Part shown: in pieces, positions 11,233-20,270 of the stretch
Layout of the letters: each line of letters begins with the position of its first letter
How positions within the stretch are numbered: position 1 is the first letter of the stretch
Assembly: GCA_036490715.1 (NCBI GenBank)
Contig: DASXDL010000047.1
Coordinates: 80,654-144,653 of the forward strand
Direction of reading: 5' to 3'
DNA length: 64,000 bases
Source of the DNA: FEN-1191 sp036490715
GTDB taxonomy: Bacteria > Pseudomonadota > Gammaproteobacteria > Steroidobacterales > Steroidobacteraceae
The notes under the pieces: generated by a model
Told to the model about the DNA's origin: nothing
The model's database searches: none
What the model saw: only the letters and a program-made list of their open reading frames with translations
Translations under genes and position numbers: made by a program

Positions 11233-11762
11233 GCCGCATCCTGCCCGGCGCAGCGCGCGATCAGCCGCAACGCCGTGGCGACCGCCGCGCGCCGGACGGC
11301 CTCGCGATCACCGGGAAATTGCTGTTGCTCGGCCAGCGGGGCGCTGCCGCGTCGCGCCAATGCCAGCCATACCAGGCCCACCGGCTTGTCGGAGCTGCCG
11401 CCGTCGGGGCCAGCGATGCCGGTGATCGCCAGCGCCAAGTCAGCGCCGCTGGTGTGCAGCGCGCCGGCAGCCATCTGCTCGGCGGTGGGCCGGCTCACCG
11501 CCCCGAAAGTGCGGATCACTTCCGCCGACACCCCGAGGGACTGCTCCTTGGCCTCGTTCGAGTAAGTCACGTAACCGCGCTCGAACCATTGCGAGCTGCC
11601 GGCGATGTCAGTCAGGCATTTGGCGAGCCAGCCGCCGGTGCAGGATTCGGCGCAGGCGACGCGCCAGCCCGCGGCCAACAGCCGTGCGCCAGCCTGCTCG
11701 GCCAGCGTGCGCAGCACCGGATCGCTGTTATCACCAAAATTGCCGGCTGTGTGGGTCGACAT
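11229..11762 (-). CDS. pncC: Nicotinamide-nucleotide amidohydrolase (CinA C-terminal type)
   Basis: PncC deamidates NMN to NaMN for NAD recycling. The 177-residue protein is the stand-alone CinA C-terminal domain. It includes CAESCTGGWLAKCLTDIAGS with the catalytic Ser-Thr region, GYVTYSNEAK, and TGIAGPDGG. The start at ATG 11762 has GGAG just upstream; the open frame continues far upstream antisense to mutS, but that extension has no family similarity. It is divergent from mutS, with only 63 bases between starts, so their promoters overlap or abut. Confidence 0.92.
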   Translation of the reverse strand: MSTHTAGNFGDNSDPVLRTLAEQAGARLLAAGWRVACAESCTGGWLAKCLTDIAGSSQWFERGYVTYSNEAKEQSLGVSAEVIRTFGAVSRPTAEQMAAGALHTSGADLALAITGIAGPDGGSSDKPVGLVWLALARRGSAPLAEQQQFPGDREAVRRAAVATALRLIARCAGQDAA

Positions 11763-11825
11763 CGCTCCAATCCCGTCTGAGTCCTCCAATCTTAGCGCGT
11801 GGAAAAGCCGTACACTGCGCCCACC

Positions 11826-14453
11826 GTGAGCGCCGATTCCATCGACGTCTTCGGCGCTCACACGCCGATGATGCAGCAGTACCTGCGCATCAAAGCGCAG
11901 CATCCGGACATTCTGTTGTTCTACCGGATGGGCGATTTCTACGAGCTGTTCTACGACGACGCCCGCCTGGCGGCGGCCCTGCTCGACATCGCCCTGACCA
12001 GTCGCGGGCAGTCGGCCGGTGCGCCGATCCCGATGGCGGGGGTACCGGTCCACAGTGTCGAGACCTATCTGGCGCGTCTGGTGCGCCGCGGTCAATCGGT
12101 GGCCATCTGCGAGCAGATGGGCGATCCGGCCAAATCCCGCGGCCCGATGGAACGACAGGTGGTGCGCGTGCTCACCCCCGGCACCGTGACCGATGAGGCG
12201 TTGCTGGAGCAGCGGCGCGAGACCTTGCTGGCCGCGCTGCTGACCGAGCGCGATCGCTTCGGCCTGGCGTGGCTGGAGCTGTCCTCGGGACGCTTCAACG
12301 TGCTGCAGTCCGAGGACAGCGATGACATCGACGCCGAGCTCGAGCGGCTGCATCCGGCCGAACTGCTGCTGTCCGAAGAACAGGCCCGCGATATTGTGGC
12401 GCACTGCCGGGCGCCCCCGGTGGTGCGCACGCGCGCGCCGTGGCATTTTGAGCTTGCCAGCGCCTCGCGGCTGCTGACCGATCAGCTCGGCACGCTGGAT
12501 CTCAAGGGCTTCGGGGTCGACGAGCTGCCACTGGCGATCCGGGCCGCCGGCGCGCTGCTGCAGTACGTACGCGACACGCAGCGCTCGGCCGTGCCGCACA
12601 TCCGTGCCATGCGGGTCGAGGAGCGCTCCGAGTCCTTGGGACTGGACGCGGCCACGCGTCGCAACCTGGAGCTGGACACCAGCCTGTCGGGCAACGAGAC
12701 GGCCACGCTGTTCACGCTGCTGGACACCAGCGTCACGCCGATGGGTTCGCGCACACTGCGGCGCTGGCTCAACCGCCCCGTGCGCGCGCAGGCACTGCTG
12801 CGCGAGCGCTATCACGCGATCGGGGCGCTGGCCGAATCGCGCCGCTATGAGCCGCTGCGCACGCGGCTCGCCGACATCGGCGATCTGGAGCGCATCCTGG
12901 CGCGCATCGCACTGCGCTCGGCCCGGCCGCGCGACCTGGTGCAGCTGCGGGCCGCGCTGGCGGCGGCCCCGGACGTGCGCACGACGCTCGCCGCGTTCGA
13001 CTCCCCGGCACTGCGCTCGTTGCACGCGCACATCGGCGAGCACCAGGACGAACAGCAGCTGCTGACGCGCTCGATCGCGGCCGAGCCCTCGCACCTGGTG
13101 CGCGACGGCGGCGTCATCGCCGCCGGTTACGACCCGCAACTGGATGAGCTGCGTCTGATCGCCGGCAACACCGACGAGTTCCTGCTCGAGCTGGAGCGAC
13201 GCGAACGCGAGCGCAGCGGCATCGGGAATCTGAAATTGGGATTCAACCGGGTGCAGGGCTTCTACATCGAGGTGTCACGGGCGCAGGCCGAGCGCGTGCC
13301 GGCCGACTACCTGCGCCGACAAACGGTCAAGAACGCCGAGCGCTTCATCACGCCCGAACTCAAGGGCTTCGAGGACAAGGTGCTCGGCGCGCGCGAGCGG
13401 GCGCTGGCGCGCGAGAAGGAGCTATACGAGCTGCTGCTCACGCGCCTGATCGACGCGCTGCCGGGCCTGCAGCGAAGCGCGGACGCGCTCGCCAGCCTGG
13501 ATGCGCTCTCGACGCTGTCGCAGCGCGCCGCCACGCTCGGATGGTCCGAGCCGACGCTGATCGCCGAATCGCGGCTGCTCATCGAGGCCGCGCGCCATCC
13601 GGTGGTCGAGAGCTGCATCGACGGCCCGTTCGTGCCCAACGACCTGACGCTGCACGAGCAGCGGCGCATGCTGATCATCACCGGGCCGAACATGGGCGGT
13701 AAGTCCACTTACATGCGCTCGATCGCGCTGCTGGTGGTGTTGGCGCATATGGGCAGCTTCGTACCGGCCGCGCGCGCCGAGATCGGCCCGATCGACCGCA
13801 TCTTCACCCGGATCGGCGCGGCCGACGATCTGGCTGGTGGACGCTCCACGTTCATGGTCGAGATGACCGAGACCGCCAACATTCTGCACAACGCCAGCGC
13901 CCAGAGCCTGGTGCTGATGGACGAGATCGGCCGTGGCACCAGCACCTTCGACGGCCTGTCGCTGGCATTTGCGGTCGCGCGCGACATGGCCGAGCGGCTG
14001 CGCGCCTTCACGCTGTTCGCCACCCACTACTTCGAACTGACCTCGCTCGGCGATGACATCGATGGCTGTGCCAACGTGCATCTTGATGCCACCGAGCACG
14101 GCGATACGCTGGTGTTCCTGCACGCCGTCAAGGAAGGTCCCGCCAGCCGCAGCTATGGGCTGCAGGTGGCGCAGCTGGCCGGGGTACCGCGCAGCGTCAT
14201 CGGCGAGGCGCGCCGCTACATGGCGCAGCTCGAGGCCGGCAGCCTGACGGCGCCGCTCGCATCGACCGGGCCGCAGCCGGACTTGCCGCTGTTTAGCGAC
14301 GCGCCCGTGATCGCGCCACCGCTGCCCGCGCCGATGCCGGTGGATGACTTAAGACGGCGCCTGGCGCAAATCGATCCGGATCAGCTCAGTCCGCGCGATG
14401 CGCTGGCACTGCTGTACGAGTTGCAACGCCTGGCCCAGCCCTCAGGCCCATAG
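11826..14453 (+). CDS. mutS: DNA mismatch repair protein MutS
   Basis: MutS recognises mismatches and small loops and recruits MutL. The 875-residue protein has the mismatch-binding domain at the start (AHTPMMQQYLRIKAQHPD, then FYRMGDFYELFY with the Phe-X-Glu wedge), connector, lever and clamp domains. The ATPase has Walker A GPNMGGKST at about residue 620 and the DEIGRGTSTFDG signature. GTG 11826 is preferred because the resulting N terminus aligns with known MutS; the frame is also open from GTG 11799. No Shine-Dalgarno precedes 11826. A TACACT box at 11811-11816 could place the transcript start almost on the start codon. Confidence 0.97.
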   Translation: MSADSIDVFGAHTPMMQQYLRIKAQHPDILLFYRMGDFYELFYDDARLAAALLDIALTSRGQSAGAPIPMAGVPVHSVETYLARLVRRGQSVAICEQMGDPAKSRGPMERQVVRVLTPGTVTDEALLEQRRETLLAALLTERDRFGLAWLELSSGRFNVLQSEDSDDIDAELERLHPAELLLSEEQARDIVAHCRAPPVVRTRAPWHFELASASRLLTDQLGTLDLKGFGVDELPLAIRAAGALLQYVRDTQRSAVPHIRAMRVEERSESLGLDAATRRNLELDTSLSGNETATLFTLLDTSVTPMGSRTLRRWLNRPVRAQALLRERYHAIGALAESRRYEPLRTRLADIGDLERILARIALRSARPRDLVQLRAALAAAPDVRTTLAAFDSPALRSLHAHIGEHQDEQQLLTRSIAAEPSHLVRDGGVIAAGYDPQLDELRLIAGNTDEFLLELERRERERSGIGNLKLGFNRVQGFYIEVSRAQAERVPADYLRRQTVKNAERFITPELKGFEDKVLGARERALAREKELYELLLTRLIDALPGLQRSADALASLDALSTLSQRAATLGWSEPTLIAESRLLIEAARHPVVESCIDGPFVPNDLTLHEQRRMLIITGPNMGGKSTYMRSIALLVVLAHMGSFVPAARAEIGPIDRIFTRIGAADDLAGGRSTFMVEMTETANILHNASAQSLVLMDEIGRGTSTFDGLSLAFAVARDMAERLRAFTLFATHYFELTSLGDDIDGCANVHLDATEHGDTLVFLHAVKEGPASRSYGLQVAQLAGVPRSVIGEARRYMAQLEAGSLTAPLASTGPQPDLPLFSDAPVIAPPLPAPMPVDDLRRRLAQIDPDQLSPRDALALLYELQRLAQPSGP

Positions 14454-14471
14454 GATTTCAGGAGTCCAACC

Positions 14472-15848
14472 ATGCGCCACGACCGCAGCGCCCTTGGCTT
14501 GATCAGTTCAATTACCCTGACTACCGCCTTGTGCCTGTCGGGCCCGCACTCGATAGCGGCAGACGCATCGCCGCCCGTTCGGTTGCTGGCCGTGCATTGC
14601 GGGCATCTGCTCGATCCGGTCGCCGGCGTCATGCTCGGTGCCACCACAGTCGTGATCGACGGCAAACGCATTCGCGCGGTGACGCCCGGTGATCAGACGC
14701 CCGCCGGCGCCGAGACGATCGACCTGTCGAGCCAGACCTGCCTGCCCGGACTGATCGACAGCCACACTCACCTGACCGACCAGACCAGTCCGAGCGAATA
14801 CCTCGATAAGTTCCACTGGGACCCGGCCGACTACGTCGTCCGAGCGCCGACCTACGCGCGTCGCACGCTGCTGGCCGGATTCACCACGGTGCGCAACGTC
14901 GGTGATCATTTCAACGAATCGGTGGCGCTGCGCAATGCCATCAACGCCGGATTTCTGCCCGGTCCGCGCATATTCACCGCCGGCAAGCCAATCAGCACCA
15001 CCGGTGGACATGCCGACGAAACCAACGGCTACCGGATGGACCTGGCCGGCGATCCCGGCGTGCTTCAGGGCATCATCAATGGCCCCGAGGATGCCGCCAA
15101 GGCGGTGCGCCTGCACTACAAGCTCGGCGATGATCTGATCAAGATCATGCCCTCAGGCGGCGTGCTGGATGAGAGCGCCAGCGCCGACAATGCGCAGATG
15201 ACCCTGGAGGAGATCAAGGCCATCGTGACGACCGCGCACGACTACGGCTTCACCGTGGCGGCGCATGCGCACGGCGCCGAAGCCATTCGCCGCGCGGTGC
15301 TCGGCGGTGTCGACTCGATCGAACACGGCACCTTCATGAACGAAGAAGACATGCGGTTGATGAAGCAGCACGGCACCTGGTACGTGCCGACGATCATCGC
15401 CGGCGATTTCACGATGCACAAAGCGCAGGTTCCGGGCTATTACCCGCCGCAGGTGGCCGCCAAAGCGATTGCCGTCGGTCCGGTGCTTATCGCCACCGCC
15501 GGCCGCGCCTATAAGGCCGGCCTCAACATCGCCTTTGGCACCGATGCTTCGGTCTACCCGCACGGCCAGAACGCACACGAGTTCGAGCTCATGGTAAAGG
15601 CAGGCATGCCGCCGCTGTTCGTATTGCAGGCCGCGACCACGCATGCCGCGCAGCTACTCAAGCATGACAAGGACATCGGCAGTGTGACCGCAGGAAAATT
15701 CGCCGACCTGGTGGCGGTACCGTCCAATCCGCTGGATGACATCAGCGTGATGCGACATGTCAGCTTCGTGATGAAGGACGGCGTGGTCTATAAGCGCGAC
15801 GGTCAGGCCATCGACACCGACGTGCAGCCGCCGTACGACGCGCCGTAA
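14472..15848 (+). CDS. Secreted amidohydrolase-superfamily metallopeptidase/imidazolonepropionase-like protein
   Basis: The 458-residue product has a Sec signal peptide (ALGLISSITLTTALCLSG) and AGGAG 9 bases before its ATG. The core is an amidohydrolase TIM barrel with the metal ligands DSHTHL, a Lys in DDLIKIMPSGG (probable carboxylated bridge), VAAHAHG, SIEHGT and GTDAS. This set is typical of the Xaa-Pro dipeptidase/carnosinase-like and imidazolonepropionase-like groups. The export signal favours a periplasmic peptidase or degradative enzyme. The exact substrate cannot be told. It follows mutS by 18 bases but is functionally unrelated to it. Confidence 0.87.
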   Translation: MRHDRSALGLISSITLTTALCLSGPHSIAADASPPVRLLAVHCGHLLDPVAGVMLGATTVVIDGKRIRAVTPGDQTPAGAETIDLSSQTCLPGLIDSHTHLTDQTSPSEYLDKFHWDPADYVVRAPTYARRTLLAGFTTVRNVGDHFNESVALRNAINAGFLPGPRIFTAGKPISTTGGHADETNGYRMDLAGDPGVLQGIINGPEDAAKAVRLHYKLGDDLIKIMPSGGVLDESASADNAQMTLEEIKAIVTTAHDYGFTVAAHAHGAEAIRRAVLGGVDSIEHGTFMNEEDMRLMKQHGTWYVPTIIAGDFTMHKAQVPGYYPPQVAAKAIAVGPVLIATAGRAYKAGLNIAFGTDASVYPHGQNAHEFELMVKAGMPPLFVLQAATTHAAQLLKHDKDIGSVTAGKFADLVAVPSNPLDDISVMRHVSFVMKDGVVYKRDGQAIDTDVQPPYDAP

Positions 15849-15867
15849 CGCGCTTAGCGGCGCGCGC

Positions 15868-16458
15868 TCATTTCAGTTGCGTCTGAACCTTCTGCAGGCC
15901 GGCTCGGGCGCACTCCTCGTCCTTGGCGGAAGGCTCGGCGCCGCTGACACCCACCGCGCCGAGCAGCTCGTGCCCGGCCACGATCAGCACGCCGCCGGCC
16001 CAGGTCACGTAGTTGCCCGAGTCGGCGGCATAGCGCGCGGCGAGCGCCGGATCCGACTTGATCGCCGCCGCCACCTCGCCCGAAGGCATGTTGAATTTGA
16101 GCGCGGTGTTGGCCTTGCGGTAGGCAGTGTAGGCGTGCGCGCCGCCGGTGTCGTCAGCGACGTAATACAGCTTGGGCGTGCCGGCGGCATCCAGCACATC
16201 GACACCGACGTGAAAGCCCTTGCACGCGAGCACGATGGCCCGCGCCAAGTCGATCGCGACATCGATCGGCACGCTGCGTGCCACCACATCCGGCGGACGC
16301 GGCGTTCCGGGTGGCGGTCCGCCCGGCATGCCCGGCAGCGGACCCGGCGGCGGTCCGTTGGCGTTACCCGGGTGGCTCAGATCCGGCGGCGCCTGCGCCT
16401 GCGCGCTGACCAGCGCCAGGGCGGCTACGATCGAGAAAATTACCGTGCGCGCTTGCAT
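15868..16458 (-). CDS. Exported GlcG/HbpS-like heme-binding-family protein
   Basis: This 196-residue protein has a signal peptide (MQARTVIFSIVAALALVSAQA), then a Pro/Gly-rich linker of about 30 residues (PPPGPLPGMPGGPPPG), then a GlcG/HbpS domain from about residue 60. Domain marks are AIDLARAIVLACKGFHVGVDVLDAAG-like helices, TAYRKANTALKFN and the glycine-rich GGVLIVAGHELLGAVGVSG strand pair. Members bind heme or act as accessory sensors; no specific role can be given. It converges on the amidohydrolase gene with 19 bases between stops. Confidence 0.75.
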   Translation of the reverse strand: MQARTVIFSIVAALALVSAQAQAPPDLSHPGNANGPPPGPLPGMPGGPPPGTPRPPDVVARSVPIDVAIDLARAIVLACKGFHVGVDVLDAAGTPKLYYVADDTGGAHAYTAYRKANTALKFNMPSGEVAAAIKSDPALAARYAADSGNYVTWAGGVLIVAGHELLGAVGVSGAEPSAKDEECARAGLQKVQTQLK

Positions 16459-16543
16459 GCGCTGACTGTACCGTGCTCACGCTGCTCCGGCGATGGAGCT
16501 TGTTGATGTGTGCCATTGCTAGCGTCAATGCCTGCGCCGATGG

Positions 16544-19500
16544 CTACTGCAACTTCAGCTCCATGCGCACCTGGGTGTCGCTGCCGGCGCCGGATTCGCG
16601 ATCGGTGAGGAATACCCGCTCCGGCGGCAGGTCCTTGTCGGCCAGTACCGCGGCCTGCACGGCGTCGGCGCGCGCGCGACCGAGGGTCGCGCGCTGATCG
16701 GCGGTCGCCTTGAACTGCGGCAGCAACTCCTGCTCGAGCCAGGCGATGCGCGCCGCATCCGGGTCGGCGCCGCCACTGTCCGCCGGGTATTGCGGGTCAC
16801 TCTGAAATTTCTGTTTATAGATCGTCGCCAGCGCACGCAGTCGCGGCGAGGCCGGGCCCGAAGGCTTGCCGCCACTGGCTGCACGGCCACTGCCGGAACG
16901 CGGGTTGGGCGCCGCCGCCTCACCGAGCGCGCTGACCGCCTGCTCCAATGCCGCGTGCGCCAGTGCGGCGTCGTCCGAGGCATTGACCGCATGCAGCGGA
17001 ATGTCGAGCTTGAGCTGCGGCCGCTCGACCAGCGCCTTGGACAGCTTGCCAAGCTTCTGCGCTTCGCTGTCGGCAACCACCGCCGCGCCAGCCGGGAAAT
17101 CGATGTACGACAGCTCATGGCCGCCGCCGAACAGTGAGCCGAGCGCCGCAAACGGTGCGGTCACCACCTTGGTGATCAGATTGACGAACACCTTCCAGAT
17201 GATCGGCCCGAGCTTGAACTGCGGATCATCGATGCTGCCATTGACCGGCAGATCCAGGTCGATGACGCCGTTGCGATCCTTCAGCAGCGCCACCGCCAGT
17301 TTGACCGGCAATGACACCGCCTGCTTGCTCTCGGTGGCCGGGCCGAATTCGAGCTGATCGATCACCACGTGATGACTGGCCTGCAGCTTGCGATTGTCGA
17401 TGTGGTAGTGGATATCGGTCGACAGCTTGCCCTGGGCGATGCTGTAGCCGGCAAACTTGCCGGAATACGGGTTGAACGTGGTCAGCTCGATGTTGTGGAA
17501 ACTCATGCCGATATCGGTGAACACCGTCGGCGCGAACGGCGCCAGCTGCCCCTTGATCTGCACCGGCGCGTAGCGGTCGACACTGCCGTCGATCGACACC
17601 TGCGCGCGCGACTTCGGATCAGACGACAGTCCGGTGACCGTCCCGTGCAGTCCGAGCATCGCCACCGAAAAATTCGGCTCGACCGTGTGATCGGTGAAAT
17701 CGGCCGCGCCGTCGCGAATCTCGACGCTGCGGATCCGGATCGGCATCGACGGTGCACTGCTGGTCGAGGCCGCGGCGGGTGGCTCGGGGTTTGCGGCCTT
17801 CGACTTGCGGGAATGCTTGTCCGGTTTGGTATCGGCCAGCTTGGTCGGTGGCGTCTCGGTCGGCAGTGCGCCGGCCTTGGCCCCGGCTGGATGCAGAATC
17901 TCGGCCACGTTCAAGCTGCCGTTGGCACCGATGATCACCCGGCCGTAGGCACCGACGGTGCGCACCTGATCGACATCCAGTGCATTAGGATCGAGCTGAA
18001 ATTTAATGCCGACCAGCTGCAGCGCCTTCCAGGTGATGAAGTCGGCGTTACTGACGTTGTCGCGCGTTGCCAGGTCGCTGAGATCAACGCCGCCACTGAG
18101 CTTGAGGTGCGCCTGCCCCTTGGCCGGCGCGCCGTTGTAAGCCAGCTGCAGTTTCGCGCCCAGGCGGCCGCGGTACAGCGTCATGGCGGTCTGCTGCGAC
18201 AGGTACGGCTGCAGCGGCGGCAGATCGAATTCCTTGAGCTCGGCGTTGACGCTCGCGGACAGCGGCGACAGCGTCAGCGAGCCATCGCCGTGCAGCTTGC
18301 CGGTGGTTCCGAGGCCGGTGTCGAGCGCGAACTTCAGCGGCTGTGTGCCATCGCTGGAGTAATTCTCGACGCTAAGATTGAGGGGTGCGACCTTGAGTTG
18401 CAGCACCGGCTTGACGCTGCGGTCCTCGGCCTCGATGTCGGCGGCGTCGATCGACAGCCGTGCCAGCGTGATCTTGAAGGCGGCCCCGCTCGAGGCGGTG
18501 TCGGTGGCCGGGGCGGCAGCGGCCGGTGCCGCGGCCGGTGTTGCCGGGCTCGCCGCCGCCTGAGCTGAGGTCAGGTGCAGCAGATTGAGACTGCCATCGG
18601 CCTCGCGCCACAGCTGCAACACCGGCTTTTCCAGCTTGACCTGCGCGATGCTGACGGTCCGGGCCGGCAACGCGATGACGGTATCGGCGACGTCCAGTTC
18701 CGGCAGCTGAATCCACGGCGAACTGCCGCCGGCGGCGGCCGGCCCCTTGGGCGATATCGCCAGGCTGTGCACCTTCAGACTCGGCAGCGTCAGCGCCAGG
18801 CTGCTGTCGCCTGAAGCGACCACCCGATAGCTGCCCTTGAGATCCAGGCTGCCGCTGCTCAACGCGAACGGCAGTGCATCGCCGAGGTAGGACGCTATGG
18901 TCGCGACCTTGATGCTGCTGAGCGAGAAATCGCCAGTGGATCCGAGCGGCTGCACCGCGAACTCCCCGGACCAGTCGAGCTGCTCGCCGGCGCCGGTGGC
19001 GGCGGCGAAGTGATAGCGATTCTCGAAATTCAGCTGGGTGCGAAAGTCGCTCAACGAGAATTCGATCGGGCTCAAGGTGGCGCTGAACGGCTGGGCGCGG
19101 CTGCGATCCTGGAAATGGACCTGGCCGGCGCTGACCGACAGCGCACCGATGCGCAGCGCCGGCACCGAGTTGGCTTTCGGCGGCGGTTTCGGACTGGGCG
19201 CCGACGGCGGCGCCAGCTTGGTCAGATTGAGCGAGCCATCGCGAGCCACCAGCGCGGTCACCACCGGCGCCTCAAGCCGCACCTCGGACAAGGTCCAGGC
19301 CCGATGCAGCAGCGAGGCCACAGCGCTGAACTCGACCTGAAACGAGGCGAAGCTGACCAGCGGCGATCCGTCGGCCTCGGTCAGCCGCAGATCGCGAATG
19401 ACGGTCTTGAACGTGAACGGATTGAAGCTGACAGCGCCGATCGTCAGTTGTCGGCCCAGATTGCGCTGGACGTAGCGAATCGCCTGGGTGCTGGCCAGGT

Positions 19501-19630
19501 ACGGCACCAGCAGGAATCCGGCCAAGGTATAGAGCAGCAGCAGCCCGACCACGATGGCCACGCCCAGCCGGTGCGCGCGCAGCCAGCGCAGCGGTCGGTC
19601 GGCCGGCTCGTTACCGTCCGAAACATCCAT
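16544..19630 (-). CDS. Large DUF748 (AsmA-like) envelope protein
   Basis: The 1028-residue protein has one N-terminal membrane segment (LGVAIVVGLLLLYTLAGFLL, about residues 22-42) and a long periplasmic body rich in amphipathic beta strands. DUF748 features include IRYVQRNLGRQLTIGAVSFN, a second DUF748 region and the closing RADAVQAAVLADKDLPPERV stretch. Low-complexity Ala/Pro linkers separate the modules. DUF748 proteins are relatives of AsmA/TamB, which are proposed to carry lipids between membranes. ATG 19630 is chosen over GTG 19654 because the latter lies deeper in the upstream gene. It overlaps the alpha/beta hydrolase by 20 bases. Confidence 0.85.
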   Translation of the reverse strand: MDVSDGNEPADRPLRWLRAHRLGVAIVVGLLLLYTLAGFLLVPYLASTQAIRYVQRNLGRQLTIGAVSFNPFTFKTVIRDLRLTEADGSPLVSFASFQVEFSAVASLLHRAWTLSEVRLEAPVVTALVARDGSLNLTKLAPPSAPSPKPPPKANSVPALRIGALSVSAGQVHFQDRSRAQPFSATLSPIEFSLSDFRTQLNFENRYHFAAATGAGEQLDWSGEFAVQPLGSTGDFSLSSIKVATIASYLGDALPFALSSGSLDLKGSYRVVASGDSSLALTLPSLKVHSLAISPKGPAAAGGSSPWIQLPELDVADTVIALPARTVSIAQVKLEKPVLQLWREADGSLNLLHLTSAQAAASPATPAAAPAAAAPATDTASSGAAFKITLARLSIDAADIEAEDRSVKPVLQLKVAPLNLSVENYSSDGTQPLKFALDTGLGTTGKLHGDGSLTLSPLSASVNAELKEFDLPPLQPYLSQQTAMTLYRGRLGAKLQLAYNGAPAKGQAHLKLSGGVDLSDLATRDNVSNADFITWKALQLVGIKFQLDPNALDVDQVRTVGAYGRVIIGANGSLNVAEILHPAGAKAGALPTETPPTKLADTKPDKHSRKSKAANPEPPAAASTSSAPSMPIRIRSVEIRDGAADFTDHTVEPNFSVAMLGLHGTVTGLSSDPKSRAQVSIDGSVDRYAPVQIKGQLAPFAPTVFTDIGMSFHNIELTTFNPYSGKFAGYSIAQGKLSTDIHYHIDNRKLQASHHVVIDQLEFGPATESKQAVSLPVKLAVALLKDRNGVIDLDLPVNGSIDDPQFKLGPIIWKVFVNLITKVVTAPFAALGSLFGGGHELSYIDFPAGAAVVADSEAQKLGKLSKALVERPQLKLDIPLHAVNASDDAALAHAALEQAVSALGEAAAPNPRSGSGRAASGGKPSGPASPRLRALATIYKQKFQSDPQYPADSGGADPDAARIAWLEQELLPQFKATADQRATLGRARADAVQAAVLADKDLPPERVFLTDRESGAGSDTQVRMELKLQ

Positions 19631-20243
19631 ATTCGAGAAAACTCCCCGCCTCACGGGCGACCCGTGCCGACCACAGCATGCCTGAATGCGTGCTCGGCAC
19701 CGTCAGAAACTCGGTGGCGCCGCTCAGATGCGTCTCGGACACCGCCACCACCCCGTCATTGGCCTCGCCGAAGCTCAGCAGCAGGCGCGCCAGGCCCACC
19801 GGGATGGTGCCGGCGATGATGCCAAGTTCGCGCCCGACATCCCAGCGCCGCGGATGCTCCGACAGCAGTTCTTCGGCGCAGGCCGCCCCCAGCAGCCGCC
19901 GCCCCCAGCGTCGCTGCGCCAGATGGCGGGCGGCGCGTGAACCGGCGGCCGGCGTGCCGATAAACACCACCCGCCCGGGTCGTGCCGGCGGGTAGCGCTC
20001 CAGACAACGCTGGATCAACAGGCCCCCGAGGCTGTGACCGAGCAGGTGCACCTGCGGTGCCTCGATGGCGGCGATGGTATCGCGCAGTTTGATGAGAATC
20101 TGGGCCAGCGGTGGCTGCATCGATGAGTAGGCAAACACCTGCGGCAGCAAGCCGCGCTGGCGCGCGAGTCGGTGCCGCAAGCCCAGGGACTCCACCCCGT
20201 TCATCCACAGCCCATGGACGTAGACCACGGCGGCGGCTGTCAT
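19611..20243 (-). CDS. Alpha/beta-fold hydrolase (lipase-like)
   Basis: This 210-residue protein has the alpha/beta hydrolase fold. The oxyanion region is VVYVHGLWMNG, the nucleophile elbow is GHSLGG (Ser71), and the probable acid and base are the Asp in EANDGVV and the His in STHSGML. It resembles small lipase/esterase-like proteins and PGAP1-like hydrolases of proteobacteria. No signal peptide is seen, so it is probably cytoplasmic. It sits 27 bases after aspS and overlaps the DUF748 gene, which suggests an operon with envelope functions. The substrate is unknown. Confidence 0.85.
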   Translation of the reverse strand: MTAAAVVYVHGLWMNGVESLGLRHRLARQRGLLPQVFAYSSMQPPLAQILIKLRDTIAAIEAPQVHLLGHSLGGLLIQRCLERYPPARPGRVVFIGTPAAGSRAARHLAQRRWGRRLLGAACAEELLSEHPRRWDVGRELGIIAGTIPVGLARLLLSFGEANDGVVAVSETHLSGATEFLTVPSTHSGMLWSARVAREAGSFLEYGCFGR

Positions 20244-20270
20244 CGGCGGCTCCCGACGGCTCGCTGCGCT

